Made by a program: the position numbers and the translations under genes. From the NCBI GenBank assembly GCA_035489015.1, contig DATHKR010000335.1, positions 1-64,000 of the forward strand: a DNA stretch of 64,000 nucleotides, read 5' to 3'. Positions 34,416 through 44,701 of this stretch are shown piece after piece. The stretch comes from DATFRY01 sp035489015 (lineage in GTDB: Bacteria; Myxococcota_A; Polyangia; Haliangiales; Haliangiaceae). Numbering within the stretch: the stretch's first letter is position 1; each line of letters opens with the position of its first letter. The notes below the pieces were generated by a model. The model did no database searches, had not been told where the DNA came from, and was given only the letters and a program-made list of their open reading frames with translations.

Positions 34416-34991
34416 TCAGAAGATGAGACGCCCGACCAGCTCGGGCGTCGGCGACGCGATCACCTCGAGCGCGAGCAGGCGGCTGCCGGCCACCTCGCTC
34501 GCGGCCGCGGCCGCCGCCTGGATGTCGGAGAGCTCGCCGGTCATGGTGAAGAACGCCTTGCCCGAGATGCCGACCGCCAGGCGCATGTCGCGCACCGCCA
34601 CCGGCGCGGTCTTGCCGGCCGCGTCGGCCGCGTGCACCGCGCCGCACACCGTCGAGGTCTCGACGATCGCGACCGCGCCGACCGGGCCGCCGCGCCACTC
34701 GCCCGGGTGGACCGGCTCGCCCAGGAACGACCACAGGCGCGGATCGAGGTAGGCCAGGTTCAGCGAGTCGACCAGCGCCGCGCCGGCCGCCCCCTGGCCG
34801 GCCGCCATCGCCTCGGCGACCTCGTGCACGCCGCCGGCTACGATGACCAGGTGCTTGCCGCCCGACACCGGGCGCGAGGCGAGCATGTCGACCTCGATCC
34901 GCTTGCCGATCGCGTCGGCCACCACCACGCCGCGGGCGACCAGGGACAGCTCGAGGAGGCCGAGGGCCGGCCCGCGCGCTTCGTCGGCCAT
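34416..34991 (-). CDS. BMC-T shell protein (tandem BMC domain)
   Basis: A 191-residue protein with two BMC domains: GLLELSLVARGVVVADA starts the first and PVGAVAIVETSTVCGAVHAADAA starts the second. Tandem BMC proteins form pseudohexameric trimers that tile the facets of bacterial microcompartments. It is the last gene of the shell operon, after the aldehyde dehydrogenase. From memory, the position corresponds to the BMC-T1 gene of the Haliangium ochraceum locus. Confidence 0.9.
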   Translation of the reverse strand: MADEARGPALGLLELSLVARGVVVADAIGKRIEVDMLASRPVSGGKHLVIVAGGVHEVAEAMAAGQGAAGAALVDSLNLAYLDPRLWSFLGEPVHPGEWRGGPVGAVAIVETSTVCGAVHAADAAGKTAPVAVRDMRLAVGISGKAFFTMTGELSDIQAAAAAASEVAGSRLLALEVIASPTPELVGRLIF

Positions 34992-34999
34992 CCCGGATC

Positions 35000-36472
<1,473 letters not shown>

Positions 36473-36477
36473 CTGCC

Positions 36478-36768
36478 CTACTCCTTGGTGTAGCGGTTCT
36501 CGCCGCCCATCTCGACCAGGTCGACCACCGCCATGATGGTGTGGTCGATCGGGCGGTTGGTGGTCGCCTCGGTCTGGCGGGCCGAGCTTCCGGCCGCGTA
36601 CAGCACGACCTCACCGACGCCGGCGCCGACCGCGTCGGCCGCGACGATCGGCGCGCCCGACGGCGTGCCGTCCACGTCGCACGGGCGCACCACGAGGAGC
36701 TTCAGCCCCTCGAGCGTGGGCTCCTTGCGGCTCGCCACCACGGTGCCGACCACCCTGCCCAGGATCAT
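36478..36768 (-). CDS. BMC-P vertex protein (EutN/CcmL family)
   Basis: A 96-residue pentamer-forming protein. The family motif LGRVVGTVVASRKEPTLEG opens the sequence and LLVVRPCDVDGTP and GAGVGEVVLYAAGSSAR follow, as in EutN/CcmL. These proteins cap the vertices of the microcompartment shell. It is spaced 4 nt from the BMC-H gene and 5 nt from the dehydrogenase gene. Confidence 0.95.
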   Translation of the reverse strand: MILGRVVGTVVASRKEPTLEGLKLLVVRPCDVDGTPSGAPIVAADAVGAGVGEVVLYAAGSSARQTEATTNRPIDHTIMAVVDLVEMGGENRYTKE

Positions 36769-36772
36769 GCCG

Positions 36773-37066
36773 CTACTTGCCTTCCAGCATCAGGCGGCCG
36801 AGCGGCAGCGCCGCGTCGACGTTGGCGTGCGGCCTCGGGATGACGTGCACCGCGATGACCTCGCCGACGCGCTCCGCCGCGCGCTGGCCGGCCTCGGTCG
36901 CCGCCTTCACCGCCGCGACGTCGCCGCGCACGATCGCAGTGACGTAGCCGCCGCCGGTCTTCTCGAAACCGACCAGCTCGACCTTCGCCGCCTTGACCAT
37001 CGCGTCGGCCGCTTCGACCATGCCGACGAAACCTCTGACTTCGATCATTCCCAGGGCGTCCGCCAC
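36773..37066 (-). CDS. BMC-H hexameric shell protein
   Basis: A 97-residue single-BMC-domain protein (ALGMIEVRGFVGMVEAADAM, GYVTAIVRGDVAAVKAATEA, HVIPRPH) of the PduA/EutM/CsoS1 type. The start is GTG 37064-37066, preferred because AAGGGAG lies 5 nt upstream. It should form the bulk facet tile of the shell. The pore loop cannot be matched to a substrate by eye. Confidence 0.95.
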   Translation of the reverse strand: MADALGMIEVRGFVGMVEAADAMVKAAKVELVGFEKTGGGYVTAIVRGDVAAVKAATEAGQRAAERVGEVIAVHVIPRPHANVDAALPLGRLMLEGK

Positions 37067-37131
37067 GTTTGCTCCCTTCTACCTCGTTGCCTGTTCGTGC
37101 CGACCGCCTGCCGGCCTCATCGCCAGTCGAC

Positions 37132-37770
37132 CTACTTGTCGACGAACTTCTGCGCTTCCTGTCCGGTCACGCCGGCGAGCGCGGCGGTCGCCGCCTCGCT
37201 GGCCGCATCGATCTCCGCCTCGGGCCCCGACAGGTAGAGCCGCCCGAACGCGCCGTACGGGGTCACGTTGACCAGCGACACGTGGGCCGCCTTCTCCGCC
37301 TCGTTGGCCGCCAGCACCGCGTAGCCGGCCGGCTCGGTCTCGAGGATGAAGAGCGACTGGCCCGGCAGCACCATCATCCCGCTCGAGCTGCGGTTGATGA
37401 TCTGGGTCTGGTAGGCCTCGACCGAGCGGATGATCTGGTTGGTCATCACCTTCGGCTTCAGGCGCTGCTCTTCCTTGAGCTCGAGGTGGGCCAGGATGGT
37501 GCGTCCGGCGGCGATCACCTCGCCCTGATCATGGTGGTGGACCTCGAGCAGACCGTAGGCGCGCTCGACCACCTGCAGCGCGGGCTGCACATTCGTCGCC
37601 TTGAGCGCGGCGTCGGTCACGCGGTTGATCGCGATCCCGGGAGCGATCTCGATCCAGAGCGATGCCTGTCCCGGAACTGGGAGAAATCCGCGCGCTGTCT
37701 TGCCCATGAAGGTCGCCAACTGAGGCTGCAGCGCATCAAGGAACGTGTAGGTCCGGAGACTGATGGACAT
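37132..37770 (-). CDS. BMC-T shell protein (second tandem BMC-type, likely gated)
   Basis: About 212 residues. Two half-domains are seen: SLRTYTFLDALQPQLATFMG start, then QTQIINRSSSGMMVLPGQSLF and ETEPAGYAVLAANEAEKAAH in the second. The second BMC domain is well conserved; the first is diverged. It is the first gene of the shell operon. From memory, the position corresponds to the BMC-T2 gene of H. ochraceum, whose stacked trimers form gated pores. ATG 37768-37770 is preferred over GTG 37789-37791. Confidence 0.88.
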   Translation of the reverse strand: MSISLRTYTFLDALQPQLATFMGKTARGFLPVPGQASLWIEIAPGIAINRVTDAALKATNVQPALQVVERAYGLLEVHHHDQGEVIAAGRTILAHLELKEEQRLKPKVMTNQIIRSVEAYQTQIINRSSSGMMVLPGQSLFILETEPAGYAVLAANEAEKAAHVSLVNVTPYGAFGRLYLSGPEAEIDAASEAATAALAGVTGQEAQKFVDK

Positions 37771-37826
37771 TGGCGAGAGGGACCCTATCACGCTGAATCA
37801 AAACGGGTAAAGAGGTCGAGCCGGGA

Positions 37827-37856
37827 TTGACAGGCGCCGCCGCTTACCGCGACGCT
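37827..37856 (+). promoter_or_regulatory. Candidate promoter of the TolC-like gene
   Basis: A perfect -35 TTGACA at 37827-37832. The best -10 at 18 nt spacing is GACGCT (37851-37856), which is weak. It lies 7 nt before ATG 37864. Supported only by the -35 box. Confidence 0.35.
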
Positions 37857-37863
37857 GCACGGC

Positions 37864-39420
37864 ATGAAGCGATCGAGAGCCGGCGTCTTGACCGGCCTTT
37901 TGCTCACCATCACCGCTGCGCTGGCGCTCCCCGCCCTCGCGCAGCCCGCCAGGCCGGCGCAGCCACGACAGCCCGCGCAGGCCGCGCCGCCCCCCACCGA
38001 GGCCGCGATGCCGGCCACCACGTTGACCCTGCCCGAGGTGTTGCAGCACGCGGTGCGGCAGAGTCCTTCGCTGGCCACTGCCCGCATCGACGTCGAGGTC
38101 GCCGAGGCCGGTGTGCTCGAGGCGACCGGCCTCGAGGACTTCCTGTTCAACGCGACCGGCACCTACCTCCGCCAGCGCACCGAGCCGCAGGAGAACAACC
38201 CGTTCGGCGCCGACGAGGTCGACCAGTTCACCGGCAGCGTGTCGCTGCGCAAGCTCCTGTGGACCGGCGGCACCATCTCGCTGACCGCCCAGGGCGATCA
38301 GCAGAAGAGCCGGCTGTCGAGCCTGACCCCGCCGATCGCCGGCACGGTCAGCACCAGCTCGATCACCGCCGAGATCCTCCAGCCGCTCATGCGCGGGCGC
38401 GGCGAGGCCGCCACCCGCGCCCCCCGCACTCGCGCCCAGCTCGCCTCCGAGCAGGCCCGCCTGCAGCGCGAGGTGGCCGGCCGCACCGTGGTCCGCGACC
38501 TCATCGCGGGCTACTGGGAGGTCGCCTACGCCTGGGCGGATCTGGAGATCCGCCGCAGCAGCCTCGACCTCGCGCGTGAGCGGCGGCGGCTGACCGACGC
38601 GTCGGTGCGCGGCGGCGCGACCGCGCCGACCGAGGTGCTGGCGGTCGATCAGGTGATCGCCCAGCGCGAGGAAGAGGTGGTCGTGGCCGAGCTGGCGGTG
38701 ACCGAGCGCTCGCTCGAGCTGCGCCGCCTGGCCGGCCTCGAGATCGAGCCGGATCAGATCGACGTCAAGACCGGCGCGCCGCTCGCCGCCGAGGTGCGCC
38801 CGGTGGAGATGGCGCAGGTGGTCGGCCAGGCGATGGAGCGCAGCCCCGAGATCGCCGTGCTCGAGTCGCAGGGCCGCGGCGCCGCCCTCGAGGTCGAGGT
38901 GACCGACAACGGCCTCCTGCCCCGCCTCGACCTGCGGGTGTACGGCGGCCCGCTCGGCTCCGGCGAGAAGATCGGCGACGCGATCGAGAGCACGTTCCAG
39001 GACAACGGCTACCAGGTCGGCGCCGACGTGGTGCTCGAGCACTGGCTGGGCAACCGCGCCGCGAGCGGCGCCTCGCACCGGGCCCAGGCCGAGCGCCAGC
39101 GGGTCAAGGTCAACCTGGCCGACGTGCGGCGGCAGATCGCGCAGTCGGCGGCGCAGGCGGTGGCGCTGGCCCGCTCGGCCGAGAAGCGCATGCAGCTGAG
39201 CCGCACCGCCATCGACCTCACCCAGAGGAACATCAAGGCGGAGACCGGCCGCTTCGAGCTCGGCAAGTCGAGCAACTTCGATGTGCTCCTGCGCCAGGAG
39301 GAGCACACCCAGGCCCGCCTGCGCTACGCCCGAGCCGCCGCCGACTACCTGCGCGCGAGCGCGTTCCTCGAGGCGCTGACCGGCGAGATCCTGGGCCGCT
39401 ACGGCATCAAGGTGGAGTAG
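37864..39420 (+). CDS. TolC-family outer-membrane efflux protein
   Basis: A 518-residue protein. A signal peptide ends near LPALAQPA, then a Pro/Gln/Ala linker. Two structural repeats of the outer-membrane efflux fold follow: TLPEVLQHAVRQSPSLATAR in the first, and VVGQAMERSPEIAVLESQGRG in the second, with long helical coiled-coil segments. The C-terminal SSNFDVLLRQEEHTQARLR matches TolC repeats. It forms a trimeric channel used by secretion or efflux pumps. No pump genes are adjacent; it stands alone, divergent from the microcompartment operon. Confidence 0.92.
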   Translation: MKRSRAGVLTGLLLTITAALALPALAQPARPAQPRQPAQAAPPPTEAAMPATTLTLPEVLQHAVRQSPSLATARIDVEVAEAGVLEATGLEDFLFNATGTYLRQRTEPQENNPFGADEVDQFTGSVSLRKLLWTGGTISLTAQGDQQKSRLSSLTPPIAGTVSTSSITAEILQPLMRGRGEAATRAPRTRAQLASEQARLQREVAGRTVVRDLIAGYWEVAYAWADLEIRRSSLDLARERRRLTDASVRGGATAPTEVLAVDQVIAQREEEVVVAELAVTERSLELRRLAGLEIEPDQIDVKTGAPLAAEVRPVEMAQVVGQAMERSPEIAVLESQGRGAALEVEVTDNGLLPRLDLRVYGGPLGSGEKIGDAIESTFQDNGYQVGADVVLEHWLGNRAASGASHRAQAERQRVKVNLADVRRQIAQSAAQAVALARSAEKRMQLSRTAIDLTQRNIKAETGRFELGKSSNFDVLLRQEEHTQARLRYARAAADYLRASAFLEALTGEILGRYGIKVE

Positions 39421-39488
39421 CGGCCCGGCGGTCGACCGGCGGCCCGGCGTCGACAGAGCGGCGCGGCGGGCGGTGCGTTCAAAGGCGG

Positions 39489-40736
39489 ATGCACCTGCCG
39501 ACCGCCGGTCGCCTCGTCCTCGCTGGCGCCGCCGCCCTGCTCGCGCTCTGTCTCAAGGAGCGCATCGGCCACACTTGAGGCCTGGCCCGGCCGCCCCGTG
39601 TGGGCGCCGAGCGCATCGCCCTCGTCGCCGGCGACCAGCGAGTCGATCTCCTGGTCCGGCGGCGCCCCGACCAGGACCTCGGCGCCGAGGTGTTCAGCCA
39701 GCGCGTCTTCCTGGTCTCCCCCGGCGGCCGCCACCTGGTCCACGCCACCGCGGACCGGGCGCTGCGCGTGCGCGGCGAGCGCCGCGAGCACGTGATCGAT
39801 CGGGCCGGCGAGCGCGACGTGCGCTTCTCCGCCGACGGCCGCCGGATGGCCGCGCTGCAGGAGAGCGGGTCGGGCGGGATGTCGACGGTGGTCCTCCTCG
39901 ATCTCGACCGCGACGTCGAGCGGCCGCTCGGCCAGGTCTACTGGCCGCGCTGGATGGAGTGGGTCGAGCGCGGCGTGGTCGTCGCGCACCTCGACGTGGC
40001 CAGCAAGCGCCCGACCCTGACCTACTTTCCGCTCGACGGGCAGCCGCGCGTCCTGGTCTCGCGCGAGGGGATCGAGGCGCGCTTCACCGCCGCCTCGCGC
40101 GGGACCCGGGTGATGTTCTTCGGCGGCCCCGCCGACCACCGACGGATCTACACCGTCGAGGTGGACGGCGGCGAGCCGCGCGTGGTCGGCACCCTGCCCG
40201 ACCCGGCCTGGAACGTGGAGATGGCGCCGGACGGGCGCGAGGCGGCGATCGTCACCCACGGCGCGCTCCACCGGTGGACCGCGGGCGGCCCGCTCGAGCA
40301 GCTGGACCGCGGGCGGATCATCCACACGGTCTGGTACTCGCCGGACGGCGCGGCGCTCGCCTACGCCTCCTCCGAGCGCGCGACGGTGCTCCTGCCGGGC
40401 GGGGTGCGGCGCGACCTGGACGCCCCCGGGGGCGATCTGCGCGCGCTGCGCTTCCGCCGCGACGGCGAAGGCCTCGTGGCGGTGCGCGGCGACACCGCGC
40501 TGGCCTGGCTGCCGGCCACCGGCGAGATCCGCGTCCTGGCCGCGGCCCGCCCGGGTGAGACCCTCCAGGGTGCCGACGTCTACCGGGGCGGCGTGGTCCT
40601 GTGGACCAGCAGCTCGGGCGACGGCCCGCCGACGACGACCGCGCCGACGACGACCGCGCCGGCCGCGTCCCCGCCGACCGCGTCCCCGCCGGCGCAAAGG
40701 GCGAGCGCGGCGCGCGCCCAGGCGTCGCCGGGCTGA
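39489..40736 (+). pseudogene. Beta-propeller protein with in-frame UGA after the signal-anchor segment
   Basis: The frame opens at ATG 39489 with a hydrophobic segment (LVLAGAAALLALC) and runs in one frame to 40736, except for TGA 39576-39578. Codon composition on both sides of the TGA is equally G/C-rich at third positions. After it, from GTG 39600, 378 residues contain repeated YVD/WSPDG-like blades (DVRFSADGRRMAALQ, VEMAPDGREAAIVTH, HTVWYSPDGAALAYAS) of a WD40/TolB-like propeller. It ends in a Thr/Pro/Ala-rich tail. Three readings are possible: genuine nonsense mutation, sequencing error, or a shorter cytoplasmic protein started at 39600. I favour the first two. Confidence 0.7.
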
Positions 40737-40808
40737 GCAGCCGGCCGCCGCGCGGCCGGACGCGAACGACTTGCCGTATGATGGGCGGCCCCCGCGCCGG
40801 TCTGTTCG

Positions 40809-41762
40809 ATGCGCCCGACGTTGCCGCTCGCCTCGCTCCTGATTCACCTGGCCCGTCGTGGCGCGCACTCGTCCGCGGATCACGCGGCCCAGCGCGAGCT
40901 GGCCGGAGGCCGCCTGGCCGGCGCGCTGCCGGCCGGCCTCGAGCTGACCTGGCTCGGCGCGGCCGGGTTCCGCCTGTTCTACCAGGGCCACACCCTGCTC
41001 ATCGATCCGTACCTGACCCGGCTGCCGCTCCGCCAGCTCCTCTCGCGCCGGGTGGCCGAGCCGGACGCCGGGCGAGTCGCGCGCCACATCGACACCGCCG
41101 ACGCGGTGCTGGTCGGTCACTCCCACTTCGACCACGCGCTCGACGTGCCGCTCATCGCCCGCGCGACCGGGGCGAGCGTGTACGGCTCGCGGTCGACCGC
41201 CCACCTCATGCGCCTGCACGGGCTGGCCGCGCGCGCGGTCGAGGTCGAGCCGTACCGCGCCTACGAGGTCGGCCCGTTCCAGATCACCTTCGTGCCGAGC
41301 GCGCACGCGCGCCTGCTCTTCGGCGTGGCCGTGCCCATGTCCGGCGACATCACCTGCGACCACGTCGGCGGGCTGACCGCGCGCGCGTACGGATGCGGCC
41401 AGGTCTACAGCATCCACATCCGGGTCGGCGGGGCCACCCTCTACCACCTGGGCAGCGCGGAGCTGGAGGACGACGCGGTCATCCACCGCGGCGTCGACAT
41501 CCTGCTCGCCGCGATCGCCGGGCGCGGGTTCAGCCCGCGCTTCCTCGAGCGAGTCCTCCGCCGGCTCGAGCCGGGCTGGCTCGTCCCCCACCACCACGAC
41601 GACTTCTTCCGCCCGCTCGATCAGCCGATGGAGCTGTCCTTCAACGTGGACCTGGCCGGCTTCGTCGACGACCTCCGCCGGCTCACCCCCGACACGCCGA
41701 TCGCGACGCTGATGCCGCTCCAGCCGGTGAGCGGCGGCAGCGCCGACGACGACGGGCTGTGA
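40809..41762 (+). CDS. Metallo-beta-lactamase-fold hydrolase (UlaG/RomA-like)
   Basis: A 317-residue protein. The metal-binding motif GHSHFDH (H104, H106, D108, H109) and the LTWLGAAGFRLFYQGHTLLIDPYL opening match the UlaG/YtnP/RomA-like L-ascorbate-lactonase group of metallo-beta-lactamase folds. Other ligands are probably in FVPSAHARL and VPHHHDDF. A TATGAT -10-like box is at 40777-40782. Converges with the next gene, with 3 nt between stops. The substrate is unknown. Confidence 0.88.
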   Translation: MRPTLPLASLLIHLARRGAHSSADHAAQRELAGGRLAGALPAGLELTWLGAAGFRLFYQGHTLLIDPYLTRLPLRQLLSRRVAEPDAGRVARHIDTADAVLVGHSHFDHALDVPLIARATGASVYGSRSTAHLMRLHGLAARAVEVEPYRAYEVGPFQITFVPSAHARLLFGVAVPMSGDITCDHVGGLTARAYGCGQVYSIHIRVGGATLYHLGSAELEDDAVIHRGVDILLAAIAGRGFSPRFLERVLRRLEPGWLVPHHHDDFFRPLDQPMELSFNVDLAGFVDDLRRLTPDTPIATLMPLQPVSGGSADDDGL

Positions 41763-41765
41763 TCC

Positions 41766-42611
41766 TCAGAAGCTGAAGGCGAGGCCGGCCTCCGGCCCGT
41801 GCAGCGGCGGGCCGACGTTGAAGCGGAGCACCCGGTAGCCGGCGCCGAGGAACCAGGCGCGGACGCCCGCCCAACCCTCGACCGCCGACACGTCCGCCTC
41901 GAGCCGGTAGACCCGACCCTGCGCGACCAGCGACAGGTTGGGCTGGAGGTGGTGCTCGGCGCGCAGGCCGACCACGCCGCCCAGGATCGTCTCGTACTCG
42001 GTCGACGACGACGCGGCCAGGCCGCCGTCCAGCCAGACCTCGGTCGGGCCGGCGTCGATCACCCGGCCGTTCACCGCCAGGGCCATGAGATCGAGGCGAA
42101 CCGTCTCGTCGCCCCGCTTGCCCTCGACGTCCTCGAAGTAGCTGGTGCCCGAGGCGGACAGGCCGAGCCACCCCTTGGACGCGCGGAGGTCGCCGACCAG
42201 CGCGCCCTGGGAGCCGACCACCGAGTGACCGCCGATGTAGAGGTCGAGGCGGGCCGGGCCGTCGAGGAATGGCCCGCCGGGCTCGTCATCGCTGCCGCCG
42301 GCCACGACCACGCTCACAGCGCCGCAGTCGTCGCACGGCGGCGTCATGTAATAGACCGTGTCACCGGAGCGGTAGTAGCCGGAGGGCTGGCCGTAGCCGT
42401 CGCCGGTGTGGCTGTCGTTGTCGCCGTGGCTGGGCGGATCCGGCGTGCTGGGCGGATCGGGGCGGCTGGGCGGGCTGGGTGGATCCTGGTGGGTCTCGAC
42501 CTTGTTCTCCACACCGTGGGCGACCTGAGACAGCGGGCCGGCAGCGACAGGAGAGGCGAGGAAGGCCACGAAGGCGGCAGCGGCCGGGGAGATCAGCAGG
42601 TGTGGGCGCAT
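41766..42611 (-). CDS. Secreted outer-membrane protein, unknown family
   Basis: A 281-residue protein starting at ATG 42609-42611 with AAGGAG upstream. A signal peptide (ISPAAAAFVAFLASPVAAG) precedes a Pro/Asp/Ser-rich linker, a short CDDC Cys pair, then a region of regularly alternating strands ending in LAFSF, a terminal Phe typical of outer-membrane beta barrels. No family recognised. Confidence 0.7.
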   Translation of the reverse strand: MRPHLLISPAAAAFVAFLASPVAAGPLSQVAHGVENKVETHQDPPSPPSRPDPPSTPDPPSHGDNDSHTGDGYGQPSGYYRSGDTVYYMTPPCDDCGAVSVVVAGGSDDEPGGPFLDGPARLDLYIGGHSVVGSQGALVGDLRASKGWLGLSASGTSYFEDVEGKRGDETVRLDLMALAVNGRVIDAGPTEVWLDGGLAASSSTEYETILGGVVGLRAEHHLQPNLSLVAQGRVYRLEADVSAVEGWAGVRAWFLGAGYRVLRFNVGPPLHGPEAGLAFSF

Positions 42612-42839
42612 GAAGCGGTCGGCTCCTTTCGTCTGGTCCAGCCACCATGAACGGACGGCGAACGGGGACGCGCGCCAAAAAACCCCTGCATTCATCTCAA
42701 AATGTCGGCCGGGCCGGCAAACAGCGGCACCGGGCGAGGGCCAACCGGTCATCCGGACGGAGGAGCGCGGCGAAGGGCGGCCGGTCTCCCGCCCGCCGCC
42801 CTCGCCGCGCCTGGTGCGAATCTCGGACTGGTCGGGCGT

Positions 42840-44069
42840 CTACCCGACGTGCTCGAGCGGAATCTCGGGCCCGCTGCGGCGGCGCAGGGCGCGGCGCAGC
42901 TTGGCCAGCGCGCGCGCCTCGATCTGGCGGATGCGCTCGCGCGAGCGGCGGTACTCGTTGCCGATCTCCTGCAGCGTCTGCTCCTGCTCGTCGTCGAGGC
43001 CGTAGCGGCGGCGGATGACGTCAGCCTCGACCGGCGACAGGCTCTTGACCAGGAGCTCGAGCTCGCGCTTCTCGTCCTCGACGAACAGCATCTCGCGGGG
43101 CGAGTGCTCCTGCGACTCCGGGTCCACGAACACGTCGAGCGGGGAGCCGTCCTCCTCGTCGCCCTGCTGGCGGTCGAGCGAGACCGCGTGCACCAGGAGC
43201 CCGGTCTCGACCTCCTCGACCTTCTCGATCGGCAGCGTGGCAGCCTGGGCGATCTCCGCGCTGGTCGGCGAGCGGCCGAGCTGGTTGGCCAGGTCGCGCT
43301 TGATCTTGCGGACGTGGCGCTGGGTCTCGATGAGGTGGATCGGCACCCGGACGGTCTGGCCCTTGTCGAGCACCGCGCGCCGGATCGACGCCATGATCCA
43401 CCAGCTGGCGAAGGTGGAGAAGCGGAAGCCCTTGCGGTAGTCGAAGCGGTCGACCGCGCGCATGAGGCCCAGGTTGCCCTCCTGGATCAGGTCCGACAGG
43501 GGCAGGCCGCGGCCGCGGAACCGGCGCGCGATGGTGACCACCAGGCGCAGGTTGGCGGTGATGAAGGCCTCGCGCGCGGCGGTGGCCAGCGCCTCGGCCT
43601 GCCGCACGCGGGAGGCGTAGCGCCGCCAGTCGGCGTCCGGCGAGCTGTCGCGCCGGCGGCGGCCGGTGGTGCTGCGGTGAAGCTCGATCGGCGGCTCGGG
43701 CGGACAGGCCCGCTCGATCTCGCCGACCAGGCCCGAGCGAACCCGGCGCTGGCGATCGAGCTGGAGAAGCTCCTCGACCAGGGGTTGCTCGTCGCCGTCG
43801 AGGGCGCGCTCGGTGGCCATGGCCCGGCGCAGCTCGTCGAGCGCCGCGCTCGACTCGTCCATCTGCGTCTCCAGGTCGGAGACGATCTTCTCCAGGGCCG
43901 GCGCGTGCGACAGGACCGCGCGCCAGGCCAGGTGCTCGCGCCGCTCGATCTCCTTGGCGAGGGACACCTCGCGCTCGGGAGAGAGCAGCTCGTGCGCTGC
44001 CATGTCACGGTAGTAGCGCTCGAGACCGTCGGAGAAACCGGAGTACGTATCGAGTCGAGTAGCGGCCAT
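42840..44069 (-). CDS. RNA polymerase sigma-70 family factor (RpoD/SigB-like paralogue)
   Basis: A 409-residue sigma factor. Region 1.2 (YRDMAAHELLSPEREVSLAKEI), region 2 (ANLRLVVTIARRFRGRGLPLSDLIQEG, then FRFSTFASWWIMASIRRAV), region 3 (IHLIETQRHVRKIKRDL) and region 4 (RRRYGLDDEQEQTLQEIGNEYRRSRERIRQIEARAL) are all present. The acidic region 1.1 of the primary sigma is absent, and there is a nonconserved Arg/Glu-rich segment between 1.2 and 2. It is thus a group 2/3 alternative sigma, probably for stationary or developmental genes. Its target promoters cannot be identified here. Confidence 0.92.
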   Translation of the reverse strand: MAATRLDTYSGFSDGLERYYRDMAAHELLSPEREVSLAKEIERREHLAWRAVLSHAPALEKIVSDLETQMDESSAALDELRRAMATERALDGDEQPLVEELLQLDRQRRVRSGLVGEIERACPPEPPIELHRSTTGRRRRDSSPDADWRRYASRVRQAEALATAAREAFITANLRLVVTIARRFRGRGLPLSDLIQEGNLGLMRAVDRFDYRKGFRFSTFASWWIMASIRRAVLDKGQTVRVPIHLIETQRHVRKIKRDLANQLGRSPTSAEIAQAATLPIEKVEEVETGLLVHAVSLDRQQGDEEDGSPLDVFVDPESQEHSPREMLFVEDEKRELELLVKSLSPVEADVIRRRYGLDDEQEQTLQEIGNEYRRSRERIRQIEARALAKLRRALRRRSGPEIPLEHVG

Positions 44070-44701
44070 GATCTATCAATCGCCCCGAGGAGGTTGCGAG
44101 CTGAACTCAATGCACACAGGGTGCCAAGCGGACTCGATTCCAACGCCCCGGCGGGGCGACCGGCAGAGCCACGAAGCGAGTGGTACTTCGCCGATCTTCC
44201 GGCCGGGCCACCCGGCCCCGACCCGCGGCAGCGCCTCTCGAGTGTGCTCATGCGCTCGCCCCCCCGTGCGCCATCGCGCAACCGCTCGGAGACGACATCG
44301 GGGGCCCGCCCCGGCGGTCGGTTCGAAGCGCCGGCCGCGGGGCGCAGTCGCGGACCGCGAGCGCAGCCGCCTCGCGCCCGGCGATGCCGGCCGGCGTTCG
44401 CGGTCGGTGCCGCGGCCCGTGGTCAGCGCGGTCGGACCGGCGGTCGGGGCGTGGTCCGGCGTGGTCGGGGCCGCGGTCGGACACCTCGAGGCGCGGTCGG
44501 ACACCTCGGGGTCGGGCCTGCGATCGGCCCTCGGTCGGACCCTCGGTCGGGACCTCGGTCGGACCTCGGTCGGGCCCTCGGTCGGGTGGTGAACGCGGGC
44601 CGCGGCCGGACCGTCAGGCGCGCCTCCCGGCGCATGACGTCGCGGTGGATCCGGGCTAGATTGCACCCTCCGATCGCGCCTCTCTCCGACACCCCGCCTT
44701 C
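44070..44701. other. Long intergenic region with tandem repeats upstream of terC
   Basis: A 632-nt region between the sigma gene and terC. I find no gene with convincing codon usage on either strand, though several open frames exist owing to the GC content. It contains the tandem CCTCGGTCGG array at 44529-44588 and related GGTCGG-rich sequence from about 44430. Confidence 0.6.
44529..44588. repeat. Tandem CCTCGGTCGG array
   Basis: Five copies of CCTCGGTCGG at 44529, 44541, 44553, 44564 and 44576, with 12, 12, 11 and 12 nt spacing, about one helical turn. Degenerate relatives (GTCGGACACCTCG) occur twice just upstream. The spacing would put any bound protein on one face of the helix. It ends 114 nt before terC. 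Confidence 0.8.

Noticed and set aside
39576..39578. Selenocysteine UGA in the propeller protein
   Set aside because: No convincing SECIS hairpin follows, the position is in a linker next to a membrane anchor rather than a redox site, and no sel gene is in view.
44076..44666. A gene on the minus strand in the sigma-terC spacer
   Set aside because: The open frames are Arg/Pro/Gly-rich, come from the CCTCGGTCGG repeats and have no start signal or motif.
44070..44701. A yybP-ykoY manganese riboswitch upstream of terC
   Set aside because: terC genes often have this riboswitch, but I find none of its conserved internal-loop sequences in the 632-nt region. A covariance-model search would settle it.
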